Source of the DNA: Antilocapra americana
Taxonomy: Eukaryota > Chordata > Mammalia > Artiodactyla > Antilocapridae
Assembly: GCA_007570785.1 (NCBI GenBank)
Contig: ML664199.1
Coordinates: 17,326,523 to 17,390,522 of the forward strand
Direction: 5' to 3'
DNA length: 64,000 nt
Shown: positions 37,631 through 50,299 of the stretch, piece after piece
How positions within the stretch are numbered: the stretch's first letter is position 1
Layout: each line of letters opens with the position of its first letter
Notes under the pieces: generated by a model
The model's database searches: none
The model's input: the letters and a program-made list of their open reading frames with translations, nothing else
What the model was told of the DNA's origin: nothing
Position numbers and translations under genes: made by a program

Positions 37631-38371
37631 GCAATACTGTATCAAGTTTAGTAAAGACTTAAAGAAAGAAAAGAAAGTTGACTCAGATGACTTGCAAGGC
37701 CTTGTTCTACCCTGAGATGTGATTCCATGATCCTTGGTAAGTTACTTGAATGGTTTTAGTTGTTGAACAGGCTACTTTGCTGGGAAAGGGAGAGGGTGAG
37801 AGAAAAGTGTGAGAGTTAGAAGGTGCTGGGCACTTTGATGTCCTCTCACTGAATGCCAGAACCACCTTTAGGTGAGTCCCTCTGTGTAAGCGTAAGGCCG
37901 GAGGTGAAGGGCAAGCATGGCTGAAATACACTCACAGGGAGCATCTATGGGGTACCTCTTCCTTGCAGACACCACTGCTGAGTTTGGGGCAGAGATGGAT
38001 GGGAACTTACTTGCCACAATGTCAGGCTCCTCAGGGTGAGTTCTTAGGCGGAGATACAGGCGTGATTTGAATTGATTAACAGCAGTATGTCGCCCTGAAA
38101 GGGTAAAGAAGGGTGCAGATGGCATGGGGGACAGAAATACCCACATCACACTAACCGCCAGTAAGCCCACTGCCTGACCTTCTCCCTGCCAGAAAGTAGC
38201 AGCTCTTTGTATTGAATGAGCCTGAAGGCAGGGAGTTTCTGTTGCCATCAGCCAACAAGCACACCATCCAGGTCAAAAAGCCTTTGACGTGAGCAAAGGG
38301 AGTAATGAATGAATAGTACCCCAGCTTAGGTGTCTTAATGTCAGCTCCAGTTGGTGTTAAGCCCAGAGGTC

Positions 38372-38555
38372 TAAACCAGGGTTTTTCCACCCAGCTCAGC
38401 CACCACTGTCATTTGGGGCTGGATCATTCCTTGTTGCAGGGGCTGCCCTGTGCCCTGGAGGATGTTTAACAGCATCTCTTAACTTCCACCCACTCGATTC
38501 CTAGCATTGCCTTATGTGTTCTTGGGAGCAGAGTGGCCCCCGAACCACTGGTCTA
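38372..38555. mobile_element. MER20-type hAT transposon relic
   Basis: Diagnostic wording includes ccttgttgcaggggctgccc, tggaggatgtttaacagcat, cacccactcgattcctagca and accactggtct at the right end. Confidence 0.65.
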
Positions 38556-38559
38556 AATA

Positions 38560-40250
38560 AGCAGATCAAGTGGAGCTTATAAGGGGTCCCTTTTGCAGAG
38601 CTTGTAGAACTAGAAGTAGGCACTCTTTTTCTCTGGTGCTCCAGCTGCCTCCTTACTCAGCTCAGGCCCAGGGAAAGCAATTTGAAGTGAGGAACATGCC
38701 TCTGAACTGTCTTCCATTGTCTGCCTCTAGGGCCCCTAGCTACTCCTCAGGCAGGCGTCTGGCCAGATCTGCCCTGGCTTTGCTGGGTTGGGAGTGCAGG
38801 GGTGATGTCATTGCGCCTTCCCGGGAAGGGCAGAACAAAGGATGGAGTCCCCAAAGACAGGAGGCCTCATCCTAAGCTGGCCTGCTGGGGAGATTTTTTT
38901 TCCCCCTCCCTTTCCCTCCTTCCGGCTTCAGAAGTGTTTGCTCTTCACCAAGTACTCCATTGTAAGAGGACACACTAAGCTGGCCCTGCTCTGTGTCTCG
39001 GCTGAGCCCATTTCCTGCCCCTCATGTGTCGTAAGGGTGTTGGTTCTGGACCAGTCCCTGGATGGAATCTGCCATGCCTTTTCTTGTGAGTGGTGCAAAC
39101 CTGAGGAACTTGAACCCTCTGGTTTTTCTAGCATGCTCACTGCATGCAGAGCTTGCTCTTTGGAGGCTGGAGGCAGAGGAGAGAGCGAGATGCGGGAGAG
39201 GGCTAGAAAGCAAGTTCGCCTTTTTTGAACTTCTCTTCCTCGTCTTCTTCCCCTGCTTCTTCCTGGAGGCCCTGAGGACCACAGCTGCCCCGAGGAGCCC
39301 TCCCCTCACAGAGCCTCAACCTCTTCTCTTTCCGCTTAGCTCTCTGTTCCATCCCCCTGTGACCTGACCTGGTTGTTTGCATCTTCCCAGGGACGAGGGT
39401 TGGGGTTGGGCTCTGACTCCTCAGGACGGGTGCTGTAGGGGTGGCTGACCATCTCTGGAAGGAGATCCTCGGAGTCTCCTCATAAAGGAACCTGTTCGTT
39501 CAGAACCTGAAAGAAGCCAGAGGTGTTTCTATAAGGGGAGATTCACCCGAAGGAGTGACAGTTGGCTCGGGACACATGTGGTACTTGTTTATTTAGGAAG
39601 AACTTTATCCAAGCAGGTTTTCATTTCCCTCTGTTCCCATGAGAGGCTGGGTGTGGTAGTGACATGGAGCCCCAGACCCTTTAATTACAACCTAGGATAC
39701 CATCAAGAGCTTTATTAAAGACATTTCCAACCATGTAGCACATAAAAGAAATATAATTTAGAAAGAAATTAGCTGACCCTGAACACCTCTGAACCACAAG
39801 TCAGTCTCCATCTGTGGCATGCCCCTAGGGGAAGCCCCGTGTGTCTGTGTGCTCTGCTTTGGACCTGCTCTTTCAGAACAGCCAACCTAAGGCCAAAAAA
39901 TGCAGGTCCCATGTCCCTGTTGTAAAGATACCAGCCATCAGGATGATTGTGTGATTAATAATGCATGGGATCTTTTCTCTGCCACCGATCATGATATTAT
40001 TGGTACAGCTCCTTTTTCAGTCTCCACTCTGGCCCTCACTGCCTTTTTCCTTGTTCCCTCAGTCCTGCCCTCTTTGATCTTTTGTTTGTTTCCAGTAGGC
40101 CTTTGTCTTGGGGGAAGGCCCTCTTTTTCTCTGGTGGGCTGTTCTCTCAGGGGAGGTTGGGGCCAGGCTAGCTGTTGGTTGTGCAGGTGGGCAGCTGTCT
40201 TGGAAGGTGCCCCAGTGGCCTCACCTGGCTGGTTGGCAGCAGTAAAGGCT
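38560..40250. other. Moderately GC-rich intron sequence, nothing recognised
   Basis: Gene-like base composition gives several 100-130 codon frames on both strands, for example within 38842-39228. None resembles a known protein or has a matched acceptor/donor pair that I would trust. Confidence 0.5.
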
Positions 40251-40256
40251 CATCTC

Positions 40257-40446
40257 TTGTCTGTGTCTCAGATGGTAGAGAATCTGCCTGCAGTGCCAAA
40301 GACCTGGGTCAGGAAGATCCCCTGGAGAAGGAAATGGCAACCCACTCCAGTATTCTTGCCTGGAGAATCCCGTGGACAGAGGAGCCTGGTGGGCTACAGT
40401 CTATGGGGTGGCAAGAGTTGGACACAACTGAGTGATTCACACACAC
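40257..40446 (+). mobile_element. Bov-tA SINE
   Basis: A forward copy: gtctcagatggtagagaatc, gatcccctggagaaggaaat, ttcttgcctggagaatcccg and gttggacacaactgagtgat. Confidence 0.92.
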
Positions 40447-41803
40447 TTGTCTGTCTAGCTTCCTCCCTGTGGTGGGTGGAAGCCTTAGCAGAACCTTCCA
40501 GGCAGGTATTCCCAGGGCCCCCTGGCCATCCTGGGAACCCAGATCACCAAGTACACACCCCATCAGCAAGGCTACTTTTTTACTTGTCACTCGGTAGTGC
40601 AGAAATACATAAAAAGTTATTGGGGTCTCCTCCCTTTCTTGTAGTTTCTTGTGGTGTGCTTGGGTCTCACAAGGGAAGGAGAAAGTCTTGGGTCCTTTCA
40701 GGACAAATTCATGCTGATGGCAGTGGGGTGAGTATGTGTTTAAAGGATAGCTTGGTAGAGAGCAGTTGGAGTTTGAGTTGGTGGGCCCAGGCACACTCTG
40801 TGGCTCTCTGCTGAGCTTGGTAGAAAATAGTCAGGGAGTTTGAATCAGTGGCCTGGGCACACTCCATGGCTCGCCATTGAAGATTTGCAATGGCCTGCAT
40901 TTAAAACAGACCGCAGAGCAAGGAGATGGGAAGCCTGTTGGTTATGGGATGCAAAGGGCCTGTTCTAAGCAGTTGGGTCTAGAGTTTCTGGCTTTGGCTT
41001 GGACAGACCTTGATTGCTGAGGCTTGAAAAGCTTAATCCTGTTTCCTTGATGATTTAGATATACAACCACCCCACTTTAGACCGTAAACCAGAAGTGGCC
41101 TTTTCCACAAACACCTGAAGCTTGGAAATGATGGTTGTCCACTCACTCTATGGAAGGAGTCACTGAGCTCAGGGTCTCACCACATATTTGACAAAGTCTC
41201 CTCAGGCCCATGCCCTGCTCTCCCAGGGCTTGGCCAGTGTTCCTTGTACTCTGCCACGTTGCCCACCATCTTCTCTGTTGTTCACTGAACATCCAGCTAA
41301 GCAGGCGAAAGGGTCATAGCAGATCAAGGTCACGAGTGAATTTATCTTGTCAGGTGATGCCTGATCCTTTGTACAGGAGAGAAGCAGTTTCTAGCTGTCT
41401 CCTGAGCTTTTCTGTCCCATGTCCTTCTGCACACTGTGTGCTTCTCCTACACTTGCCTTTGGAGGAGTAACAGCTGTGACACACACATTAGAAACTTTAT
41501 CAGCCAAGTGTTATACTATTGGGCAGGACTGCCCACTCTGGCCTTCTGTGTCCTGCTGCCTCCTCAGCAGAGGTGGGAGTAAATGAAATGAGTGCAAGCA
41601 AAGGATGCTCTGCTGGTGATTATGCTTAGGGGCTCAGACAGTCAAGGATTGTCCAGTTCTTCTGTTCCTGAGTGTTCCTGAGTTGTTGACTGTGAGGTTC
41701 ATTACAGTTGAGCTTTGCTCTTCCTTTGGCTGACATCTTGTGCCCCTCACCCACTGCCCCCAGGCGGTGATTGGTGGTAAAGCAAGTTCTCCTCTGTTTA
41801 CAG

Positions 41804-41955
41804 ATGAACGTGAAGCTGTGCAAAAGAAGACCTTCACCAAGTGGGTCAATTCCCACCTTGCCCGGGTGTCCTGCCGGATCACAGATCTGTACACTGACCT
41901 TCGGGATGGACGGATGCTCATCAAGCTGCTAGAGGTCCTCTCTGGAGAGAGACTG
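41804..41955 (+). CDS. SPTBN1: SPTBN1 coding exon (CH1, first half)
   Basis: This 152-nt exon encodes the end of codon D50 and residues 51-100 of beta-II spectrin, starting [16 protein letters not shown] and ending [13 protein letters not shown]. It holds the N-terminal half of calponin-homology domain CH1, including the TFTKWVN helix and the [17 protein letters not shown] core typical of actin-binding CH domains. The acceptor is TTTACAG and the donor CTG|GTAAGG. The exon begins after base 1 of a codon and ends on a codon boundary, as the next exon needs. Beta spectrins pair with alpha spectrin to build the submembrane skeleton, and this head binds F-actin. YTDLRDG and SGERL match the SPTBN1 paralogue as I recall it, rather than erythroid SPTB. 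Exon number 3 is inferred from the human gene. Confidence 0.97.
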
Positions 41956-43971
41956 GTAAGGAGAGGGATGGCGGCTGTGAAGTGTCTTGCACCATAGATG
42001 GGGAAATGTTTTTGAAAAATCAAGTGTGGGCTTGTCTCTTGTAGATTTATGCAGTTAACGGCTGATACTTCTGAGGCTCAGAGGCGTGATGAGTGTGATG
42101 AGCACGGTGGGGAAGGCTCCAGGGTGGCGTTCTGAATCTGGATGATTTTCTTGGACTGTAGTGAAGTGGCCTTGTTTTGGTTATTGGCAGTTACTGTCTT
42201 TGGTCAGAAAGATCCTGGCTGGTGTCCCCTGTTAAACAGCATGATGCTGGAAATTTAAGGACCAGGCTTGGGTGCTGGCCTGCGGGATGAATCTGTATCC
42301 CTTGAGATCATGGAATAATTCTAAACTTGTATCTTAGTGATTCTCTGGAAAATCTGAGCTGCCGTTTTAAGGTAGCAGGAACTGAGTTCAGTAATATCTG
42401 ACGTTTTTTTGTTTCTTCCATGCACACTTTTTATTCTGGGGTGGAGGGAGAGGCTGGTGTTTTGTCTCCTTGGAACCATGGAGCTTCTGATGAACTCACC
42501 CAGCCTTTTTGGGCAGAGGAGTTGTCAGCCTACTGTGAAAATGTTCTCCCCATTCTGTTTGCCCAGAGCTCCCACAGCTGTCTCTGACATGACTTTTGTT
42601 TGTGAACCTTAGACACAAGAATCTTAACGCAGTCACTGTAACTGGCCCAACGGGTTTTGTCTGGCCTTGGTGTAGAGATGGATGCCGTCTTCTACCAAAG
42701 CATAGACAGTTCCATAGGTGGCGGTGGGACCGAGCCAAAGGCTGACGCCCAGGGAGTGAGCCCACATCTGCAGTGACATCACCAGGAAAATATGATGCTG
42801 GTGGTTGGCAGGGCTGCCAGAAAGCCTTATTTTTAACTTGATCTCCACCCTGCAGCTTGACAGCCACAGTGGGTCTGTATGCAGACCAACCCACACACCT
42901 CTGACCATAGGCAGAGGTTGTTCCCTGTCCTAACATTATCCCACAGACAGAACTGTCTCTTTGAGCCCATGTAGTAATAGTCAGGTTTCTCTCTCCCGAC
43001 CCCTCCATTCAGGAACAGGGTCCCCAAAAAAGAGCGAAGCCTTGTCTCTCCGTCAGCCCCTCTGGTCCACGTTCTTTGTTCCTGAGCATGCACATCTTGC
43101 TACCTCATTTTCTTTGAGAGGTTATGGGTCAAACTGGGCAAACCAAACAGACAAAGGAGGCTCCTGCCTCCGTGGCCTTGATGCCTCCTTGAAGGCAGTC
43201 TGAGAGGGAGTGGGGGCAGTAGGTTCGCACGGGGAGGGCTGGTCATTTGGTGCATTTTGGTTTGTTTTTTCGACAGTGAGTTTAGACCAGAAATATTGTG
43301 ATATGCACCTTTAAATATAATTTTTGTAACCATACTTTCTCACTAACATCAGCCTCTCCCCCTATTTTTCCCTTTTAATGTTTAACCGAGTATAGTTGTC
43401 TTTTGTTTTGGGTTGGGGGGAATGATGTTTTGAAAGTAGCTAAAAAAATCATTAAAGGTTATGTGAAAATTAGTTTGAACATTTATTTTTGTCCCAGTAG
43501 GGTCTCATGGGGAGTCAGTGGTTCACCCTGGAAGGCCTGTAGCTCTTTTATACCAAGAAGATTGTTGTCTGTGATAATGTCCATATAATAAATGGGGTCA
43601 AGCCCGTTGCCCTTCATTCTGAACAAGGCAACAAAAATATGAGAAGGAAAAGACAGCCAACAAAGCATAATTCTTGGTTGTTTGTAGAAACCTCCCACTC
43701 CTGTCTTTATTTGCTGCCAGCAGTATATATATTTCCTTTTTTTTTGCTGTGACCTAGAAGCCTGGGAGAGCAGGGGTAGAGGAACACGAGGGGGCTGCTG
43801 TCTGCATCCTCTCAGGCAGTCAGGGTCAGAGGTTGTCTTCAGCAATGCCCTACCACTTTGTAAAACCCCGAATGCCTTGACTTCCTTTATGATCCATTTC
43901 TCCCAGCCAACTCATGACTGTTGGTTGGGAAGTCTGATCGGTCTTCTTATTCCAAAAGTGAGGATACCATG

Positions 43972-44088
43972 GGGAGTTCCCTGGTGGTCCAGCTGGCAGG
44001 GCTCTGAGCTGTCACTAATGAGAGCCTTGGTTCCATCCCTGGTCAGGGAGCTGAGATCCTACAGACTGTACCACAGGGCAAAAAAAAG
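43972..44088 (+). mobile_element. CHR-type SINE with target-site duplication
   Basis: Its head gggagttccctggtggtcca and B-box region ttggttccatccctggtcag identify a CHR SINE with an A8-type tail. The flanks aaaagtgaggataccat (about 43955-43971) and aaaaagtaaggataccat (about 44083-44100) are near-identical, a target duplication with one mismatch. Confidence 0.85.
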
Positions 44089-44103
44089 TAAGGATACCAT
44101 AGA

Positions 44104-44307
44104 TAGGCTTCCCTGGTGTCTCAGATGGTATAGAATCTGCCAGCATGCAGGAGACCCAGGTTTGATCCCTGGATTGGGAAGATCCTCTGGAGAAGGGCAT
44201 GGCAACCCTCTCCAGTTTTCTTGCCAAGAGAATTCCATGGACAGGGGATCCTGGTGGTCTACAGTCCATGGGATCTAGAAAGAGTCAGACATGACTGAGT
44301 GACTAAC
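44104..44307 (+). mobile_element. Bov-tA SINE with target-site duplication
   Basis: A forward copy from taggcttccctggtgtctca to agacatgactgagtgactaac. It is flanked by accataga at 44096-44103 and 44308-44315. It inserted into the duplication left by the neighbouring CHR SINE. Confidence 0.92.
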
Positions 44308-45245
44308 ACCATAGAAAGAGAAATCTACAGCTCTTGTTCATTTGTACTGGAGAATTTTGGCTCTTTTGGCCCTGTGGCTTATTTGGTTCATGGAGTTTTC
44401 TGGAAAAGACACAGACCACACTCTGCTATTGGCCACATATGCTGCCAGGGGCTCACGTTAGAGATGCTCTCCAAAGAAAAGAATATTCGTCCATGAGGGC
44501 TTGCCCCAAACGATTCTTGAATCTTCAGGTTCCAAAATGAGCGCTGTTGCTAGAACTTCCAGGCCGGGGTAAATTAATGTCCACAGATAAATGTGTATCA
44601 CCAGATAACATCCAGTCAGCTCTGGGCTTTCTGCACCAGTGATCCGAATCCCTGGGTTACGCAAACATTGGCACTCCATCTGCAGCTGTGTCTCCGGCGG
44701 CATTTCAGCACAAGCACGCACCATCAACTTGGCAGCAGGTAGGAGATAGATGTTTGAGGGACTGGAGGATCTAAATTTATTTTATTAGCAGATTCTTGGA
44801 GCCAGTTCATCCTTCTTCACAGAGGAGGAAGTTTGTCTTGATTTTTACTGTGCAAAGTTAAAAAAAAAAAACACATTCGCTTAATGATCCAGATTATTTC
44901 GCCCTAACCCCACCCTGCATTTCAACTTAACAAAGTCTGGGGCAGATTTGAGCAGGTTTGGGGTAGATATTGGAGTTATCAAGACACTTGATTCTTATGT
45001 ACTGTGGAACATAAGAAGGCAGAAATCTCCCCCACCAACCCCTATTGCTGACTTGGGTTGGCTCCTCCTCGCTGTCTTTGCCTCAAGGTGTTTTAGCTCA
45101 TGGGGCAGTGAGGAATCTCTGAGGCTGAGCCCAGAAGCTGCTGCAAACTGGGATTGGGTTGATGACAAAACCATTCCTTTCCAATGTGTTACTCTGCAAT
45201 TACCATGGACTGTAACTTCATAAATATCTCACTTTAAAGTTCCAA

Positions 45246-45776
45246 AAAGAATATAGACCACCCCTTACATATATACAATGGAATATTACTCATCCCATTA
45301 TAAAGGATGAAATAATGCCATTTGCAGCAACATGGATGGACCCAGAGAGTATCATACTGAGTCAAGTAAGTCAGAGAAGTAGAAATATCGTATGATGTCC
45401 CTTATATAAGGAATCTAAAAGGAAATAGTACAAATGAACTTACAAAATAGAAAGAGACTCACAGACTTAGAAAACTAACTTATGGTTGTCAGGGAGAAGT
45501 GACAGTTAGGGAGTTTGGGATGGACATGTACACAGTGCTGTATTTTAAATGGATAACCAACAAGGACCTACTGTATAGCACATGGAATTCTGCTCAGTGT
45601 TATGTGGCATCCTGGATGGGAGGGGTGTTTGGGGGAGAATGGATACGTGTATATGTATGGCTCAGTCCCTTCACTGTTCATCTGAAACTATCACATCAGT
45701 GTTTATCAGCTGTACCCTAATATGAAACAAAAAGGTAAAATATAAAGAAGGCCCCCCGAAAGAATATAGACCGCCC
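45246..45776 (+). mobile_element. L1 3'-end insertion with target-site duplication
   Basis: About 495 bases of an L1 3' end in forward orientation: caatggaatattactcatcc, gcaacatggatggacccaga, cctactgtatagcacatgga and gtaccctaatatgaaacaaa. The 18-base flanks starting aaagaatatagacc lie at 45246-45263 and 45759-45776 and differ at one position. It is heavily 5'-truncated and non-coding. Confidence 0.88.
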
Positions 45777-46869
45777 TTGACTTTGGTGTCAACTAGGTAG
45801 AAGCAATGAGCACAGAACCTGTGCTGGTCACTTTGCCATTAGTCACAGGTCCCAAGGCCAGATTAGAAATGGGACTTGAAGGGTTAGGGTTGCATGACCC
45901 ACTGATATTTGGAAGGAGTGGGGCCTCTGGACTTTGGGAGTGAAGCAGAGCCCATAGATCCTCATCCAAGTTAGAAGCTAGCCTGTGCCCCCTTCCCTCT
46001 GTGAGCCTCAGCATGAAGAATGGTTCTGTGTGAGGTAGTTTCCTGCCTTGCTCCTGCCAAACTGAGCCCTCTCCTCTGACCAAGAGGACAAGGTTTTATG
46101 AACACCTCTACTCTCCCTCAGTTCTCACCATTTCCAATAACAGGTATCACTGATTTCTGCTTGCCTGTTGCTTTCCTAATATTCTGGCTTCTTATTCTGT
46201 TAATCAATCTCAAAGAAGGCAAAGCAACAAAAACAGAATTTTTTTTTTTTTTAACCACCGTTAATTCCAAAACAGGCTGAACTAGGTGGAAAAGATAGAC
46301 TTACCATGAACTTTGCTAAGCCTTAAGTAAATCCCATGTTGAACTACCCTAAGTGCATTTTATATAAAACCTTTGTTAGGAGAACCGTGCTGGCATGTAT
46401 TGTTGTAAAGACCGGATTTTATGGACTGGCCACAGAACCTGCCTGTTTGTATATTTTTTGTGAGGGAGAATTTGCTTTTGTTCTAAACAACCAGCCAGAG
46501 AAGAATGTCCCTGTTAAATTCAGGCCTAATTGCATATATTTGAAAAATGGATTAATAGTAACAGGTAATAGTAATACCATGTGATAAAGAGCTGAATGAA
46601 TGGTCACAAAGCACTAGAGTTCAGAAGAGAAAGTGGGCCTTCTGGATGGAGTGTCAAGAAACCCTACCAGGTGGCTGGGGTTGCAACTGGATTCAAAACG
46701 AGAGGCTCAGTTGTGGATGGCCATAGAATAGAGGGGTCGTGTGTGAGGAAGAGTGAAGAGAGCACTTGAGGTGGCCGTCAGGAAGAAACTGGTGTAGGAA
46801 GAGCATCCTGGCTAAATTGGAGTTTGTTTTCAGAAGGAGTGATGGCAGTCAGTCACTTCCAGTGTTTGC

Positions 46870-47010
46870 TGTCACACACATAATCTGTTTAATTCTCACA
46901 GTCTAATGCAGTGGACAGCTTACACTTTAGAGAAGAGCAGGCAGTGACTAGAGTCTTGCTCAAGGCCAGTATCGCCACTGAGGAATGTAACTTAGATTCC
47001 AGCCACTCTC
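46870..47010 (-). repeat. MIR SINE (reverse, diverged)
   Basis: Faint reversed MIR order: gtttaattctcacagtctaa, ctttagagaagagcaggcag and cttgctcaaggccagt. Confidence 0.5.
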
Positions 47011-47479
47011 CTGTATGTTGGGCCCCTCCGTTCTCATTTAGCCCTACTGAAGGAGAAGATTGTCTTGGAGAGTGGGTCCCCACCAGGAAGGAAATGGGCA
47101 GGAATTAATGAGACATGGTATATTGTTTCCCCTTTAATTTTAACTGGGCAAGAATAATTTTATACTCTGCTTAAAACTCAAGAGTGTGATGTGTAGGGAG
47201 GTGTTTGGGGACTTAATGTGAAATAAGTTTGACTGTTGTATCAGAGGAGATTTTGGAATTAGTGTTTCCATCCTGCTCTGTATTAAGTAGAGGCATGCAT
47301 GTGTATGTAGCAAACATTGATTTTTGGTTAAAAGGCAAAGGCATAAGCAAGTGTCCATCACTCTGGCACACTGTGACCAGTAGTATCTTTTTCTCTATTT
47401 CTTCTTCTAAATGAGAGATGAGCAGGCACTTTAGAATTCACCTTGTGTGCTAGTGAGTCTTTGACCCTCCAACTCACAG

Positions 47480-47570
47480 ACTGTGTTTTATAGCTGGAAG
47501 GGACTAGGGGCCCCGAGGCTAGATCCCTTGATTTTACAGATGCTGTAACAGTAAGCAACCAGCAAAGACA
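47480..47570. repeat. Ancient interspersed repeat, family uncertain
   Basis: The wording tatagctggaagggactagg, then gattttacagatgctgtaac, is typical of a very old mammalian SINE/LINE fragment that I cannot place. Confidence 0.35.
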
Positions 47571-48799
47571 TCCAGCTGGTGTTCAGCAGTCAGCTTCTCC
47601 CAGCTCCTAGGATTGGCCTTCTGTCCCCCTGCAGCCCCTGAGAGCTATTGCTCCAGGTGGCTTCAAGATGGCTTTGGACACCCGTTGAAAAAAGTCAGAG
47701 GGAGCGGGGCTTAGCAGGGTAGAAGAGTGGCCCAGCTCCCCTGGGTCCTCCCAAAATACCCTGCCAGGAGTCTTCCTTCAGGTCATCCTCCTCTGTTCAT
47801 GGAGGCTAAAAATAGCTCCAGGAAACATTTGCTTTGTCTTTTCCATCTCTAGACTCTGACAAAAACCCTGCCGTTGTAATCACTCCACTGTTCTGCAAAC
47901 CCAGATGCCCCACAGTGTGTAATTGGTCTAACTCAAGGCTGAGTCCACTGTGGACGTGGGAGGGGCCATCCAGCTCCCTTTTCCCTTTCTAAGGTGAATT
48001 TGCCCAGGACCACCCCACTTCTCAGGGGCAGGGCTTGAACTGGCTGCTCTGCTAAGCAGTTCAAATTACCTATCAGTTGCTGGAGGTTGGTTGCTTAGCC
48101 CCGTCATTCGCACTCCTTTGGAGCTGGAAAGACGATGGGTCTGGAGCCTGCCCAGATGGGTTGGAGCTGTGGTTGATAGAGGGACTAAGGGAGGAAAAAG
48201 GAAAAGCGACCACAAAGCAGAGGATCACAGCCCTGGTGTGGAAGAGCAGGAACCCTTGTTAGGACTTAAAGGAGGAGCCATCAATACAGGCATTTCCTCA
48301 GAGGAACCGAAGCCTGCAGAGCACCCCACTTTGTCTGCGCTGCATGTGAGTCTGGTATTGATCCCTGACTCCACATTCGTGGCATCTCAAACTGCCCCAT
48401 CAGAAAGATCAACAGAAGACAGAAGTGCGCGTGTTGCCTTGGGAACGGACCTTGGTCGCACTGGGAATTTGACAGTAATTAATGGAGACAAGACAGGGAA
48501 GTTTCCTCTTCTTGGGCAAGGCTTTGGGAAGTGTTTATTACTGAGAGATGCACCCCTCCCCCAGAACCTTTGTGTTCAGTTTTCTCCATTGTTATCTCTT
48601 TCTTATGAGAAGGTAAAAGTTGAATAAAATAAAAATAGCTCTTCTGAAAAAACAAAAAAGGAAAAACTGTCTGCCAGATGGGAACCCAGGCCTCTTATTT
48701 CCTTTCACATACTAATGGTTTGTACCGCAGTTGGTTCCCTGTGTAGCCTGAAAGGGACACATTATGGAATCCCAGCTCACCACACCAGCCAGCCATGCC

Positions 48800-48960
48800 A
48801 TCACCTCACCCCTCTAAACAGATGTGTTCTCATCTGTACAGTGACAAGAATAATAATCATTACCACTATGTAGTGTTAGTGTGAAGATTAAATGTGATAA
48901 GATAGAAACTACCGAACAGGTTAACATAGTTGCCCAAAAAATGGCAGCTAAGAATTCTTA
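48800..48960 (+). repeat. MIR SINE
   Basis: The 3' half of MIR: gttctcatctgtacagtgac, ataataatcattaccactat, gtgtgaagattaaatgtgat and atggcagctaagaatt. Confidence 0.7.
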
Positions 48961-49161
48961 GATATTGAGAGCTTTGCTGTTTTCATGACCTAATATGTAT
49001 CTCTGCGTATAGGTCTGTGCAATCATTAACCCTTCTAAAGTTATATTCCCTGTGGTGATTCTCCCTAAACCTGCCTGAATATCATTTAAAGCATTAAAAC
49101 ACTTCAGAGACCCTCTCTGAACATGTCTTAGGAGTTGCTATTCTTGAGTTGTAGTCTTAAT

Positions 49162-49195
49162 TCCTCCTCCTCCTCCTCCTCCTCCTCCTCCTCCT
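49162..49195. repeat. (TCC)11 microsatellite
   Basis: An uninterrupted TCC run of 33-34 bases, a polypurine-polypyrimidine mirror tract. Confidence 0.95.
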
Positions 49196-49403
49196 TGTGA
49201 CACCAGTACATCATCTAACGTCGCCACATCTGGTTTGTTCTTTTGGTTTAAAGGAGATTCATATGCCACTGAAGCTGAGTGAGTTTCAATTAAGATGAAA
49301 TGTGGGAAAGTGTTTGAAAAACATGGAGAGAGGTATAGTGAGGCAATGAAGCAATTTTCACTGCCTAACAGTTAACCTAGTTTGAATTACTAGCTGCACA
49401 GAA

Positions 49404-49770
49404 CGCAGAAGAATTGATGCTTTTGAACTGTAGTGTTGGAGAAGACTCTTGAGAGTCCCTTGGACTGCAAGGAGATCCAACAGATCCATCCTAAAGGAGG
49501 TCAGTCCCGGGTGTTCATTGGAAGGACTGATGTTGAAGCTGAAACGCTAATCCTTTGGCCACCTGATGTGAAGAGCTGACTCATTGAAAAAGACCCTGAT
49601 GCTGGGAAAGATTGAGGGCAGGAAAAGAAAGGGACGACAGAGGATGAGATGGCTGGATGGCATCACCGACTCTGGACATGGGTTGGTGATGGACAGGGAG
49701 GCCTGGCGTGCTGCAGTTCATGGGGTCGCAAAGAGTCAGACACGACTGAGCGACTGAACTGAACCGAACA
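49404..49770 (+). mobile_element. BovB 3' fragment
   Basis: A forward, 5'-truncated BovB from gaagaattgatgcttttgaa through ccttggactgcaaggagatc to the canonical terminus cacgactgagcgactgaact. It is well conserved, so relatively young among the copies here. Confidence 0.95.
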
Positions 49771-50299
49771 GCATAATAGTAATATTTAAGCTATCTCTGT
49801 AAATCATGCTTTCTAGCCTTGTTTCCTAATACACTTTGAATTGCAGAGGTCTTCCTATGTCTAGACGCCCCAAGTGTCAATCTTCACATCCTTGCCTCTC
49901 CCTCCTTCCTCTTCCCTCCAGATACCAGCTAGTCATGAGTTTTCTCTACCACCATTTCCTTTTATTCCTGTTCAGAGTACCATTTAGGGTGTCAGGATTA
50001 GAAGAGCAATATTACCACTGTTTGGGGGCACATTCCATTCTGGTACTGAATCTGTCTTTCACCTGACATGTATCAACTTCTCTGGCTCTCTGGGAGAGTT
50101 CTGTCTAGACCCTGAACATTTCCTGTTTGTCTATGGAGAAGTGTGTTATTTCTAAACAATTTAAAATTTAGGTGGGGCATGTTCCCCCCATGCCCCCTAC
50201 CCCACAAAGTTAAGAAGAATTGTTGGGAGGAAAATCCTTGAGGTGCCTCTGTTTGTAGATACATTTTGTGGGTTTGAGAACACCCTGATGATTAGTTCA

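Larger units (their letters stand above)
1..41803 (+). other. SPTBN1: SPTBN1 intron upstream of the first visible exon (partial)
   Basis: This stretch precedes the first recognised SPTBN1 coding exon and ends at its splice acceptor. The acceptor has a pyrimidine-rich run, then TTTACAG at 41797-41803. No open reading frame here resembles a cellular protein, and the longer frames lie in or across BovB, L1 or Bov-tA copies. By comparison with the human gene I infer it is part of the long intron after the exon carrying the start codon. In human, an alternative promoter with a short isoform-specific first exon lies in the corresponding intron. I looked for its coding sequence and did not recognise it, so it may be upstream of the window or simply missed. 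Confidence 0.8.

Noticed and set aside
38842..39367. Overlapping 100-130 codon frames on both strands in GC-rich sequence
   Set aside because: No homology is recognised and there is no matched acceptor/donor pair. Frames open on both strands fit base composition rather than coding.
39900..40814. 304-codon open frame on the + strand
   Set aside because: It runs straight through a Bov-tA SINE (40257-40446), resembles no protein and has no splice or promoter support.
48091..48627. 178-codon open frame ending at an AATAAA motif, with A-rich sequence after it
   Set aside because: It looked like a possible retrogene 3' end. But the frame begins with TTG and I see no in-frame ATG, no known protein and no target-site duplication.
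49162..49195. CRISPR-like or regulatory repeat array
   Set aside because: It is a plain TCC microsatellite with no spacers.
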